64,000 nucleotides of DNA from Phaeobacter cretensis (GTDB taxonomy: Bacteria; Pseudomonadota; Alphaproteobacteria; Rhodobacterales; Rhodobacteraceae): assembly GCF_047372505.1 (NCBI RefSeq), contig NZ_JBKBEU010000001.1, positions 3,658,001 through 3,722,000 on the forward strand, given 5' to 3'. Both the position numbers and the translations under genes were made by a program. Below the pieces are notes generated by a model. The model searched no databases, had not been told where the DNA came from, and worked only from the letters and a program-made list of their open reading frames with translations. Positions 36,438-44,639 of this stretch are shown in pieces. Numbering within the stretch: the stretch's first letter is position 1; each line of letters starts with the position of its first letter.

Positions 36438-36878
36438 CTATCCGTCATCCGTCCAGTTTAACCGCTCGCCAGTCATACAGATTGGCAGACAGTCTTGTGG
36501 TAACTGACCGAGTTGCTCAAACATTGTCATATAGTCAAAGTTTGACTGGAGTTCACGGATCCTGCCGTCCTGCATACGAACGATCAGCTGACCAGAGTAG
36601 TCCAAGGCATGATCCTCGCTGCGACCGTAGCCAAGCACTCTCATCCGTATCGCAGCGTAGTCACCGTCATCCAGCGCATGGGTGAGCGTGATATCGAGAT
36701 CATGAATGATATTGCGAATCGTACCAACAACCTCGCGGTAGTCTTCGGCGACGGCGACAGCGCCATGCAGGGGGCCGTTTACCTCCAGATCGGGGTGCAA
36801 CATAGGCTCAATACGGTCCAGATTGTGATCAACCCAAACATCATGGAACCATTGAAAGACCCGTTCGCTGTTTTTCAT
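36438..36878 (-). CDS. SnoaL-like NTF2-fold protein
   Basis: 146 aa. RVFQWFHDVWVDHNLDRIEPMLHPDLEVNGPLHG and the later strands YAAIRMRVLGYGRSEDHALDYSG fit the SnoaL-like polyketide-cyclase superfamily. Such proteins act as isomerases, cyclases or binding proteins. It stands alone, with its start facing the efflux operon across about 480 bp. The function is unknown. Confidence 0.78.
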   Translation of the reverse strand: MKNSERVFQWFHDVWVDHNLDRIEPMLHPDLEVNGPLHGAVAVAEDYREVVGTIRNIIHDLDITLTHALDDGDYAAIRMRVLGYGRSEDHALDYSGQLIVRMQDGRIRELQSNFDYMTMFEQLGQLPQDCLPICMTGERLNWTDDG

Positions 36879-37218
36879 GTATGTCAGGTAAATCCCTTTG
36901 GTCTTGATTAGTGGAGAACGCCAGCCATATGGCCGCGTATCTCAGGTGTCAATTTTCGTCTGCGTTGTATTTGGTACCGCTTGCGATATCGGGTGTCCTC
37001 GTGATTTAGAACCTAAGCCTGAAGCACAAATGTAAACAACAGTTCAACGGGATTTATTGTTCACTTACAGCGTCTTGTTGATCCATCTTGGCGCGTCGCA
37101 ACCTGAAGTGAGTGCTGGTAGGGTGCAAATGCTCACGACTGGCATTGTGCTACGTATTTGAACTCGTGCTCATATAGGGTGATCTGCCGTATTAACGACC
37201 GTGTTTTGCGCGCAGGCT

Positions 37219-37233
37219 GTACCGTCAGGGTAC
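37219..37233. promoter_or_regulatory. Inverted repeat GTACC-GTCAG-GGTAC
   Basis: Perfect 5-bp arms around a 5-bp centre, about 125 bp before the membrane-fusion protein gene. It is a possible operator of the efflux operon. Confidence 0.3.
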
Positions 37234-37282
37234 GGGACAGGGTTTGAATGCCAGAGGTGTTCGATATTGGACTGAGACGGTG

Positions 37283-37298
37283 CCAAATGACGATTTGG
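37283..37298. promoter_or_regulatory. Inverted repeat CCAAAT-GACG-ATTTGG
   Basis: Perfect 6-bp arms with a 4-bp spacer, 58 bp before the efflux operon start, within the expected promoter. It is a candidate repressor site; no regulator gene is adjacent. Confidence 0.4.
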
Positions 37299-37356
37299 TA
37301 CGTCGTGGGCGGCTTCTAGGTCGCGATGTGCGCCGGAATTGGCCGATCAATGTGTC

Positions 37357-38475
37357 ATGAACATACAAACCGACACCCACCGCAATCTTGCCGAGGCACT
37401 GACCCCGCTTTCCGCTGGACCCGTCTCGGATGTTCAACCCAGTTTTGAGGACGGGGGATCTCGCCGCTCATCCTGGAAGCTCTGGATGCTGCTTGTCAGC
37501 CTCTTGGGTGCAGGAGGCCTATTTATCTGGCGCGGTGACGTACCTGACATTGCGCTACTGCGCGATTGGGGCGGGCGTCAGCCCGAGACCGTCACCGAAC
37601 AAATTCCAAAAGAAACACGGGCCGCACCGGCATCAGTTTCCGATAGCAACCCCGGTACAAACGGTGGTGTCCGCACGGTTCCAATACGGTCAGCAACGGC
37701 CGAGATAACCGGGTCGGGCTATGTCATGGTGCAGGACTATGCGGCTGTTTTCGCAAAATATGAGGGCACCATAACCGGGCTGTTCGTTGAGTTGGGCGAC
37801 CACGTAACAATTGGCCAAGCGTTGGCAGAGGTCAGTGATCCCGGAGCGCAGTTTGCGCTTCAAACGGCGCTGATCGACCAAGAGTTGGCGCAGCTGCAAT
37901 TGGAAACTCGCCGTATTGAGGTCGAGCAAGCCAGTCGCGACTATGACCGGCTGACATCCTTGTTCGCAAAAGAGACCGTATCAGAACGGGTGACACAGGA
38001 CGCAGCCACCGCTTCGAGCTTGGCCAATACCGCTTTGAGCCAAGCGGAACAGGATTTGCGTATGGCAGATTTGAAGGTCCAGATCGCACAGGAACACGTG
38101 GACGAGCTGATAATACGCGCACCGGTGTCCGGGATCATTACTCAGCTGTCAGCGCGCATTGGCAACACCGTTCTGGCCCGTGTTGATACCATTCGCGACA
38201 CTGACAATCTGATGGTGATCACCGACACGGCATCGGTCTATCTCGATGCCGAAGTTGCCGAAACCAATGTGTCGCGTCTGCAAATCGGTTTGACCGGCGA
38301 GGCTGTTTTGGACGGTTTCCCAGACCAGCCTTTCGGATTTCGTGTTGCAGGTATTTCACCGGTCGTCTCCGCCGAGAGAGGTACCATTTCGCTGCGTCTC
38401 GAGCTTGATGGCCCGCCGGAGGGTATCCGCCCGAACATGGCCGCCCGTATTCGCATCACCTTGGGTGATGCCTGA
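37357..38475 (+). CDS. MacA/HlyD-type membrane fusion protein
   Basis: 372 aa from ATG at 37357 (a TTG six codons upstream is less likely). A cytoplasmic tail precedes TM 41-57 (KLWMLLVSLLGAGGLFIW). Then come a lipoyl/biotinyl-like half domain (YEGTITGLFVELGDHVTIGQ), a coiled-coil hairpin (about 165-245) and the second lipoyl half (IRAPVSGIITQLSARIGNTV), followed by a beta barrel. It joins an inner-membrane ABC transporter to the periplasm or an outer-membrane channel, which is not encoded here. It is first in a four-gene operon. Confidence 0.88.
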   Translation: MNIQTDTHRNLAEALTPLSAGPVSDVQPSFEDGGSRRSSWKLWMLLVSLLGAGGLFIWRGDVPDIALLRDWGGRQPETVTEQIPKETRAAPASVSDSNPGTNGGVRTVPIRSATAEITGSGYVMVQDYAAVFAKYEGTITGLFVELGDHVTIGQALAEVSDPGAQFALQTALIDQELAQLQLETRRIEVEQASRDYDRLTSLFAKETVSERVTQDAATASSLANTALSQAEQDLRMADLKVQIAQEHVDELIIRAPVSGIITQLSARIGNTVLARVDTIRDTDNLMVITDTASVYLDAEVAETNVSRLQIGLTGEAVLDGFPDQPFGFRVAGISPVVSAERGTISLRLELDGPPEGIRPNMAARIRITLGDA

Positions 38476-38502
38476 CCGCCCTATCTTTAGAGGAGTAATT
38501 CC

Positions 38503-39210
38503 ATGTCCCCATCTCAGAACATGCCCTTTATTCAGCTGAATGCTGTCTCGAAGGGTTTCACCTTCAGCAAAGAGAAGATCCAGATCTTTTCCGATCTGAA
38601 CCTATCTATCGACACGGGTGAATTCGTGGCGGTGATGGGGCCTTCTGGGTCCGGTAAATCCACAATGCTAAACCTGTTGAGCGGGATTGATGCGCCGGAC
38701 CAAGGGAGCGTTCGCATCGGCAATTCAAAACTTGAGCAATTGGGCGAAGCGAAGAAATCAAACTGGCGTGCTCATAATGTTGGGATTGTATTTCAGTTCT
38801 ACAATCTCCTACCGACACTGAACGTCGCTGAAAATATCGAATTGCCGCTGCTGCTCAAGCCTATTGGCCGTGCAGAACGACGGGCACGAGTTGAAAAGAT
38901 CATTGATCTTGTCGGTCTTTCGGGCCGTGGAAAACAATTGCCATCCAGCATGTCCGGTGGCCAACAGCAGCGTGTCGGCATTGCCCGTGCCATCGTCAGC
39001 GATCCACCGCTTTTGCTATGCGACGAGCCTACTGGTGATTTGGACCGAGTTTCGGCAGACGAGGTATTGGAGGTTTTGGGGTTTCTAAATCGCGAACTAA
39101 AGAAGACCATCGTCATGGTCACTCATGACCCAGAAGCCGCGACCCATGCAAGCCGCACCCTACATTTGAACAAGGGTCAGTTCGTGGAGAGACAAGAGGT
39201 CGCCGCATGA
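38503..39210 (+). CDS. MacB/LolD-type ABC transporter ATPase
   Basis: 235 aa. Walker A GPSGSGKST, Q-loop QFYNLLPTLNVAENI, signature SGGQQQRVGIARA, and Walker B LLLCDEPTGDLD are intact. It belongs to the MacB/LolD/FtsE group, which powers mechanotransmission rather than direct substrate passage. A strong ribosome site (AGAGGAG) precedes it. Its stop overlaps the next permease start by four bases. Confidence 0.94.
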   Translation: MSPSQNMPFIQLNAVSKGFTFSKEKIQIFSDLNLSIDTGEFVAVMGPSGSGKSTMLNLLSGIDAPDQGSVRIGNSKLEQLGEAKKSNWRAHNVGIVFQFYNLLPTLNVAENIELPLLLKPIGRAERRARVEKIIDLVGLSGRGKQLPSSMSGGQQQRVGIARAIVSDPPLLLCDEPTGDLDRVSADEVLEVLGFLNRELKKTIVMVTHDPEAATHASRTLHLNKGQFVERQEVAA

Positions 39211-40349
39211 CTTTTCTGACACTGGCCAGGCGCAATGCTTGGCGTAAACCGATGCGGACGCTGTTGCTGATATTCTGCATTGCAGTTGCCTTTCTTATTT
39301 ATGGCCTGACCGCGAGCTTTCTCTCCGGCACACAGGGATCGGCCGGAGCCAATGACGATATACTTGGCGTGATCAATAAATCGGGCCGGGGTCAGACCCT
39401 TCCGATTGCGCATCTTCGACGGATCGAAACTGTAGAAGGTGTTGCAGAGGTTACGTATATGTCGCGCCTGCGTGGCTTTAACGAGGTTGAGCGTAACGTC
39501 GTGGTCGCCAACGCCGTCGCTGCAGACGAATTTGCCCGGGTCAACGGCGAGAATCTTGGATTAACCCCGGATCTTCTGGCTGCGCTAAAGCAGGGCAGGG
39601 ACCGTGTTCTGGTCGGTCGGGCGCTTGCAAATGCCCAAGGCTGGAGTGCAGGGCAACGGATCGAAGTCACATCGTTCAATATCATGCAGGACGGGGGCAC
39701 CCGAAATTGGCGGTTCGAAGTCGGTGGCGTCTTTGAAGGTGCAACCTCAAGTACCGACACATATTTCATGCTGGCGAACTATGATTATGTGAACGCCTTG
39801 CGCAGCCGTGATATGGATACGGTCGACGGGTTCATTGTGCAGCCTTTACCTGACGTGCCTGCGAGTGCGTTGGCCTCCCGGATTGACGCGTTGTTTGCCA
39901 ATACTGGCGCTCCGACACGAACCCAATCCGAAAAACAATTTCTTGAGGCCTTTTTACGCCAATTTGCCGATGTTGAGTTGATCGTGTCTCTAGTGGTGGG
40001 CGCTTCGTTTGTGACAATCCTAATGATCGTCATCAATACGATGTTGTTCGCAGTACGCGAACGGACCTTCGAGATCGGCGTTCTCAAGACGTTGGGGTTC
40101 ACCAACTGGTTCATCGTCGTACTAATACTATGTGAAACTCTGCTTATTTTCATCTTTGGCGGGGCGATCGGGATTGGTTTGACCAAACTCGCAACACAGT
40201 TCGCAGGCCCGGCGCTTGGTCTCGTGTTGACCGGCTCTGTTGTTGGCAAATCGGTGGGGATTACATTGCTTCTGGGGGTTGTGACCGGATGTCTTCCCGC
40301 AGCCTTGGCGATGCGCACCACAGTTTCTAACGCGTTCAAGGCGAGATAA
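39207..40349 (+). CDS. FtsX/MacB-type ABC permease 1
   Basis: 380 aa. The topology is typical of MacB-like permeases: TM1 about 18-38 (TLLLIFCIAVAFLIYGLTAS), a large periplasmic domain (about 45-260), then three TM near 265-290, 310-340 and 350-370. VRERTFEIGVLKTLGFTNW is the coupling region conserved in FtsX-domain proteins. It works with the ATPase upstream and the second permease downstream, probably as a heterodimer. Confidence 0.9.
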   Translation: MTFLTLARRNAWRKPMRTLLLIFCIAVAFLIYGLTASFLSGTQGSAGANDDILGVINKSGRGQTLPIAHLRRIETVEGVAEVTYMSRLRGFNEVERNVVVANAVAADEFARVNGENLGLTPDLLAALKQGRDRVLVGRALANAQGWSAGQRIEVTSFNIMQDGGTRNWRFEVGGVFEGATSSTDTYFMLANYDYVNALRSRDMDTVDGFIVQPLPDVPASALASRIDALFANTGAPTRTQSEKQFLEAFLRQFADVELIVSLVVGASFVTILMIVINTMLFAVRERTFEIGVLKTLGFTNWFIVVLILCETLLIFIFGGAIGIGLTKLATQFAGPALGLVLTGSVVGKSVGITLLLGVVTGCLPAALAMRTTVSNAFKAR

Positions 40350-40353
40350 GCTT

Positions 40354-41556
40354 ATGTTTTTGCAAATCAAACAAGTAAAAGTGATGATCTCCGCCAACTT
40401 ACGCAGCCTGCCGAGGCGACTGTGGATTTCCCTGTCCATGGTATTGTCTGTAGCGCTCGTTGTTGCGGTGCTTACCGGTTTCTTGGCGATGGCCAAGGGC
40501 TTCGAGACGGCGTTGGCCGGAAATGGATCCGCGCGAATAGCGGTGATTTTGGGTGGGGGAACCAATCAAGAAACCAGCTCTGACATTCCGTCAGGGGTTG
40601 TTCGTAGTCTGCAAGCGACCTCTGCGGATCTGGGCCTGACGCGTGATGATACAGGTGCTGTGCTATTTTCACGCGAAATAGTTGTACCTGTTGAGATCCA
40701 ATCTGACGCCAATGGGACCCTCCTGACATTGGCGATGCGTGGCATGGATTTCACGGGCATCGAGCTGAGGAAAAGCGCCGCAGTTGCCGTGGGTCGTAGT
40801 TTCACCCCCGGCACCCGCGAAATTGTCGTGGGTCGAGATCTTGCAGCGCGCACAGGTGTTTTTGGGATCGGGGAGCGTGTTCGATTGGGGGCGGTTGACT
40901 GGCAGGTCGTCGGGCATTTTGAAGCCGGCGGAGGCGCTATGGAATCCGAAATTTGGGGCGGATTGGAGGCGGTTCAATCTGCCTTTGACCGGATGGGGCA
41001 GGTACAAATTCTGCGTGCAAGCCTTGCCGGTTCTGATGGCCTGGAGGTTTTGCAGGCGGCCTTGCCCACATTGTCGCAAACCCCTTTGACCGCCGTGACC
41101 GAGGTGCAGTTGCTGTCGGCACAATCGGCGCGCACCTCAACGTTGATCCGTATGTTTGGCTGGCCACTGGCCATCCTGATGTCGATCGGCGCTACAGTCG
41201 GGGCGATCAACACTATGATGACGTCGGTGGCCAATAGATCGATGGAGATTGCTACGGTGCGAACCTTAGGCTTTTCTCGGTTGTCAGCATTTGCCGGAAC
41301 CTGGGTCGAAGCCGTCGTGCTGTCTGCTTTCGGAGCGCTGCTCGGGGCCGTTGCGTCTTGGTTGGTGTTCAATGGCTGGCAGGCAAGTACGGTTGGCCCG
41401 AATAATACGACCACCGCGTTTCAGCTTGAAGTCTCACTCAATGTCCTTCGGGATGGAGCGCTGCTGGGGGTCGCCATTGGTATGGTCGGTGGCGCATTGC
41501 CGGCCTTATCTGCGACGCGGGTCAAACTTGCATCTGCCCTGCGATCTGCTGGCTAG
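40354..41556 (+). CDS. FtsX/MacB-type ABC permease 2
   Basis: 400 aa. TM1 is near 24-45 (LWISLSMVLSVALVVAVLTG), then a periplasmic domain, then three TM after about 270, with MEIATVRTLGFSRLSAFAGTWVEAVVLSAFGA as the coupling segment. The start is uncertain: MFLQIKQ at 40354 follows the first permease by 4 bp, with a possible later ATG giving MISANLRS. The substrate could be a peptide, lipid or metabolite, and the biosynthetic operon 676 bp downstream is a candidate source. Confidence 0.88.
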   Translation: MFLQIKQVKVMISANLRSLPRRLWISLSMVLSVALVVAVLTGFLAMAKGFETALAGNGSARIAVILGGGTNQETSSDIPSGVVRSLQATSADLGLTRDDTGAVLFSREIVVPVEIQSDANGTLLTLAMRGMDFTGIELRKSAAVAVGRSFTPGTREIVVGRDLAARTGVFGIGERVRLGAVDWQVVGHFEAGGGAMESEIWGGLEAVQSAFDRMGQVQILRASLAGSDGLEVLQAALPTLSQTPLTAVTEVQLLSAQSARTSTLIRMFGWPLAILMSIGATVGAINTMMTSVANRSMEIATVRTLGFSRLSAFAGTWVEAVVLSAFGALLGAVASWLVFNGWQASTVGPNNTTTAFQLEVSLNVLRDGALLGVAIGMVGGALPALSATRVKLASALRSAG

Positions 41557-41588
41557 CCCGCCTTCTACATCGTTACGGATCAACTGTG

Positions 41589-41620
41589 CCGGCTCCCATT
41601 TTGGGGGTCGGTTTCTTTTT
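41589..41620 (+). terminator. Terminator ending the ABC efflux operon
   Basis: CCGGCTCCC and GGGGGTCGG pair over 9 bp (two G-U), with a 5-nt loop, followed by TTTCTTTTT. It separates the efflux operon from the biosynthetic operon. Confidence 0.75.
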
Positions 41621-42232
41621 GCCAGCAGAATAGATCGATACTCTAACCAAGAATATGGGCCGCATATGCTGATTGTATACGGCCTGGGATCTGACATAGA
41701 GCGCTGCCGCGAGCACGTGAACAAGCAATGGGCCATGACGAGGCACCAAGCGACCCGCGCCTCCACGTGTTCTCGGATCGCAGTAGCTGCGCAGGCGAGC
41801 CCAGCACACAGAGTGCCAGGCGAAGATCTCAAATGAACTTCACGCCAGCTCAGGCACCTTGCGTGCAAAGTAGGTGATTCCTTTTGGCCAAGCAGCCACA
41901 TCCTGTGATTGTTCAAAAATCTGTTAAGTCGGCGTGATCGGTATTTGGTATTTCTATTGGCAACCTCAGGTTGATTTATGTTGATTTTTTATCACTCTTT
42001 GATTTGGCACTCCAAGCCCCAAACACGGGCAGATCCTCGTGTTGTGGCCAGACCTGAGCTTTCTTAGGCATCTCGCTGCCGCAGCGGCAAGCTGAGGTTC
42101 GAATATACGTTTCAGTGAGTACATTATCGCGAAAAAGGTCGTTCCTCGGTTGTGCGAAATCCACAGAGTACAACGAGAAATCGCTGATCAATTCCTGTTT
42201 TCGGCAGGACGCCTCAGCAAAAAGGACACGAC
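41621..42232. other. Promoter region of the biosynthetic operon
   Basis: About 610 bp without a supported gene. It is AT-richer than its neighbours around 41920-42000 and must contain the promoter of the operon beginning at 42233, whose ribosome site is AAAAGGACAC. Short open frames in it lack ribosome sites and family features. Confidence 0.55.
41658..41684. promoter_or_regulatory. Imperfect inverted repeat upstream of the biosynthetic operon
   Basis: GGCCGCATA and TATACGGCC are complementary at 8 of 9 positions with a 9-bp spacer. It could be an operator for the biosynthetic operon about 550 bp downstream. Support is positional only. Confidence 0.25.
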
Positions 42233-43168
42233 ATGCTGCCGCTCAATCATATTCATTTTGCACCTGACGAAATCACGCGTGTGCCGCTTGGCGATCTTGG
42301 TCCTAGTCATGGTTTGACCAAAGGCGCAGTGAAAATGTACCAGCGCTTTTTTGAACTCGAGAGCGTTGGGCTGCATCGTAATGACCTGGCTGGAATGCTG
42401 GGCGCAGCGCTTGATGGGGTGCTTGCAGAGCATGATCAGCTACGTCGGCAAAACGGTACGCTCTATTATTGTCGCACACAAACCCACCACGGCTTTGCAG
42501 ATCAGGATTGGCTCCGCTGCCTGGCTGATGAGCACGGTCTCAAAGGTTGGGAGGTCAACTCGCTGACAATGACCAGCTGTGCCTCTGCGCTTGCAGCTAT
42601 GCGCTTCATTCAGGCCAGCGAGGAAGACCGCCCTGTTATCATTCTGACAGGCGAGAAAGCCTTTCACTATAATGTGGCCCGTCTGCCTGTTGGTCTGTTG
42701 GGCGAACTACCGACGGCGGCCCTCTTCAATGCTGGCCCGGGTAAATGGAACCTCATGGACACGCGCGTGCACCACATGCCGCGCTACTTCCAGAACCCGG
42801 ATGCCATGGCAGCAGACGACAGGCGGGCGCTTCAGGACGATTACCTGGAAGGCATGACCGCCTTCATCGAAGACTGCCTGAGCTGCTACGCGGACGTGCT
42901 GAAACCAGATTTCCGTTTTGTGCCACACAATCTCAATCTCCCAGTCACACGCGCAGTGCTGCGCCATTTTGGCTGGGAACAGCGATGCTTTCAGGGCGAC
43001 ATTCAAGGTCTCGGTCACGGTTATTGTTCTGACATCTTTGTCAACCTGACCGACCACGAGACTTCACATCCCGAACAGATTTCCCCCGGCACCCAGGTGT
43101 TCGTGCTGGCTGCTGGGACAGGCGTCACTTTTGCGACCTGTCTGCTGGAACGAACGGACGTCAACTAA
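42233..43168 (+). CDS. FabH-like (KAS III fold) enzyme 1 with Cys-His-His site
   Basis: 311 aa. A thiolase-fold protein resembling ketoacyl-ACP synthase III. The nucleophile is C116 (LTMTSCASAL) and the first histidine is H232 in PHNLN, equivalent to His of HQAN in FabH. The third active-site position, Asn in FabH (GNTSAAS), appears as GHGYCSD with H262. Loss of that Asn suggests non-decarboxylative acyl transfer or altered condensation (inference). It shares EKAFH with the protein at 46967, to which it is equal in length, so the two are paralogues. It is the first gene of the operon; a free carrier protein follows. Confidence 0.82.
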   Translation: MLPLNHIHFAPDEITRVPLGDLGPSHGLTKGAVKMYQRFFELESVGLHRNDLAGMLGAALDGVLAEHDQLRRQNGTLYYCRTQTHHGFADQDWLRCLADEHGLKGWEVNSLTMTSCASALAAMRFIQASEEDRPVIILTGEKAFHYNVARLPVGLLGELPTAALFNAGPGKWNLMDTRVHHMPRYFQNPDAMAADDRRALQDDYLEGMTAFIEDCLSCYADVLKPDFRFVPHNLNLPVTRAVLRHFGWEQRCFQGDIQGLGHGYCSDIFVNLTDHETSHPEQISPGTQVFVLAAGTGVTFATCLLERTDVN

Positions 43169-43183
43169 CAGAGGTATGGACAA

Positions 43184-43453
43184 TTGACAGCGATGATTTT
43201 CAAGGCAATCGAAACTGCCCTTTCCGAGGTCACGGAGCGGCAGGTAAGCGGCCTCACACCAGAGACAGAGCTGGACAAGGCTTTCGATCTGGATTCTTAC
43301 ATGTTTGTCCAGTTTCTCCTGGCGCTTGAGGATCAGATCGAAGGTTTAGAATTCGATCCCGATGCCATTGGTCAGCAAGAGTTCAATCACGCGGCATCAT
43401 TGGTCAGTCATATCGAAGACCGCATTGGTGTGCGGCAGGTCGAACATGTTTGA
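43184..43453 (+). CDS. Acyl/peptidyl carrier protein 1
   Basis: 89 aa if translation begins at TTG 43184 (AGAGG upstream); ATG 43193 is the alternative. Four-helix carrier features are visible, with the phosphopantetheine serine S38 in FDLDSYMFVQFLLALED. The Sfp-type enzyme at 62649 would prime it. It ends inside the next gene (8-bp overlap). The cargo is unknown, and its place between a FabH-like gene and a truncated dehydrogenase suggests it carries the unit they process. Confidence 0.85.
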   Translation: MTAMIFKAIETALSEVTERQVSGLTPETELDKAFDLDSYMFVQFLLALEDQIEGLEFDPDAIGQQEFNHAASLVSHIEDRIGVRQVEHV

Positions 43454-44126
43454 TCTCGACACGTCAGACAACTTGTCGACCTTGGCAACTTTGGCGCGTC
43501 GGACCGCGCCAAAAGATGCTTTGGCAGAACTGGGCCGGATCCTATCCGGCCAACCAGCCTATCCGGCTTACAACGGAATGGCGCTCCATGCATCGGATCT
43601 TGGCGCATCAGATAGCGCCGCGATCATTGATTTGAATCATCCGGGCAGAACGCCAAGACTTACCGCATCGCTGGACGAGATCGGCCTGGAAGCCTTCGAC
43701 CTTCAGCTGTCGCAATGTGATGCAGCCGCAACGCAGAGCAAGGTCGATACGAACCCAGCGTTTGTCGCGCTGCGGCTTGGTTGGCTGTTGAAATGTCTCG
43801 ATCTCGCTTTTGGACATCTTGAAGGGCGAGAGAGTTTTGGCATCCAGCTTCTGCACCAGCCACTCATCAAGGCGCAAATTTCCGAGATCAGCGCGGCCGC
43901 CGATCGTCTCATGGGAGAGATCCAACTGCCCGGCGGGCAGACCGCAGCGATGATGCTTTCTGCGCATCGTGAGACCAGTCTTCTGTTTAGCAAGGCGTCC
44001 AAGCTCATGGGCGGGCGCGGGTTACTGGAAGGCCAATGTCACGGGTTGGAATTTCTGGATTCGGTGTTTTTCGCTCTGATCCGGCCAGCATTTCATGCGG
44101 TATCTGATGATCTGAAACGGGGCTGA
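43446..44126 (+). CDS. Truncated acyl-CoA dehydrogenase-like protein (C-terminal domain only)
   Basis: 226 aa from ATG at 43446. The second half matches the helical C-terminal domain of acyl-CoA dehydrogenases: LRLGWLLKCLDLAFGHLEGR, then ESFGIQLLHQPLIKAQISEI and LFSKASKLMGGRGLLEG. The N-terminal helical and middle beta domains that complete the FAD site are missing; the first 100 residues are different. It is probably not an oxidase alone. It might pair with one of the other dehydrogenase-like proteins or serve as a scaffold (inference). There is no frameshift trace around it, so the short form seems genuine. Confidence 0.7.
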   Translation: MFDLDTSDNLSTLATLARRTAPKDALAELGRILSGQPAYPAYNGMALHASDLGASDSAAIIDLNHPGRTPRLTASLDEIGLEAFDLQLSQCDAAATQSKVDTNPAFVALRLGWLLKCLDLAFGHLEGRESFGIQLLHQPLIKAQISEISAAADRLMGEIQLPGGQTAAMMLSAHRETSLLFSKASKLMGGRGLLEGQCHGLEFLDSVFFALIRPAFHAVSDDLKRG

Positions 44127-44128
44127 TT

Positions 44129-44635
44129 ATGACGTGTACCAGTGATTATCTGTTTGATTTAGATGGGCTTTTCGTTGTGTCTCGAGGGGTCTTTCGAACC
44201 CCGTTTCGCAACATGTCGCCCTCCCATATTTCTGCAGGACAAGCCGCGACTGCTGGTGCGTTTGGGCTTGGCCCAAACAGCCGTGTGCCGTTGGTCTACC
44301 TGCATCGTGACTACCACGCCGATGAACGTTCGCCCAAGCTGCTCGATATTCTCAATGACTGGCAACATGCGGGGCCAGTTCATGCGCTACGGATCAGTAG
44401 CGTAGCGACAGCTAAATCGGCGCGCGGCTTTGTTCAGGCGTTGCTTCAGCTAAGTTCTTCCATCGTTGTGTTGGAAGATGCCGCGCAGACCAGCAGCTCT
44501 TGGGACAGCCGTTTTTATGTCCTCACAGCAGATCCCTGCACAGATACCCCTCTGACAGAACAGAACGCCGATGCGGCCGCTCTATCAGCCCGTCTTTCCG
44601 ATCTTGGCGACCATTCCCCCTCAGCGCGGAGCTAG
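44129..44635 (+). CDS. Unrecognised protein in the biosynthetic operon
   Basis: 168 aa. I do not recognise it. It opens TCTSDYLFDLDGLFVVSRGV, contains RVPLVYLHRDYHADER and a hydrophobic strand SSSIVVLEDAAQ, and ends in a polar Asp/Ser-rich tail. There is no signal peptide or membrane segment. It starts 2 bp after the truncated dehydrogenase gene and ends 4 bp before the MATE gene, so it is surely co-expressed. It may be a partner of the truncated dehydrogenase or of a FabH-like protein, but that is a guess from position. Confidence 0.6.
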   Translation: MTCTSDYLFDLDGLFVVSRGVFRTPFRNMSPSHISAGQAATAGAFGLGPNSRVPLVYLHRDYHADERSPKLLDILNDWQHAGPVHALRISSVATAKSARGFVQALLQLSSSIVVLEDAAQTSSSWDSRFYVLTADPCTDTPLTEQNADAAALSARLSDLGDHSPSARS

Positions 44636-44639
44636 CACT

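Larger units (their letters stand above)
36879..37356. other. Intergenic region upstream of the ABC efflux operon
   Basis: About 480 bp with no supported gene. It separates divergent transcripts and holds two inverted repeats near the efflux gene (listed separately). Its AT-rich patches would suit promoters, but I cannot place -35/-10 boxes with confidence. Confidence 0.6.

Noticed and set aside
41506..42191. Small minus-strand frames between the efflux and biosynthetic operons, considered as a decayed transposase
   Set aside because: I could not match them to any transposase and saw no terminal inverted repeats or target duplication.
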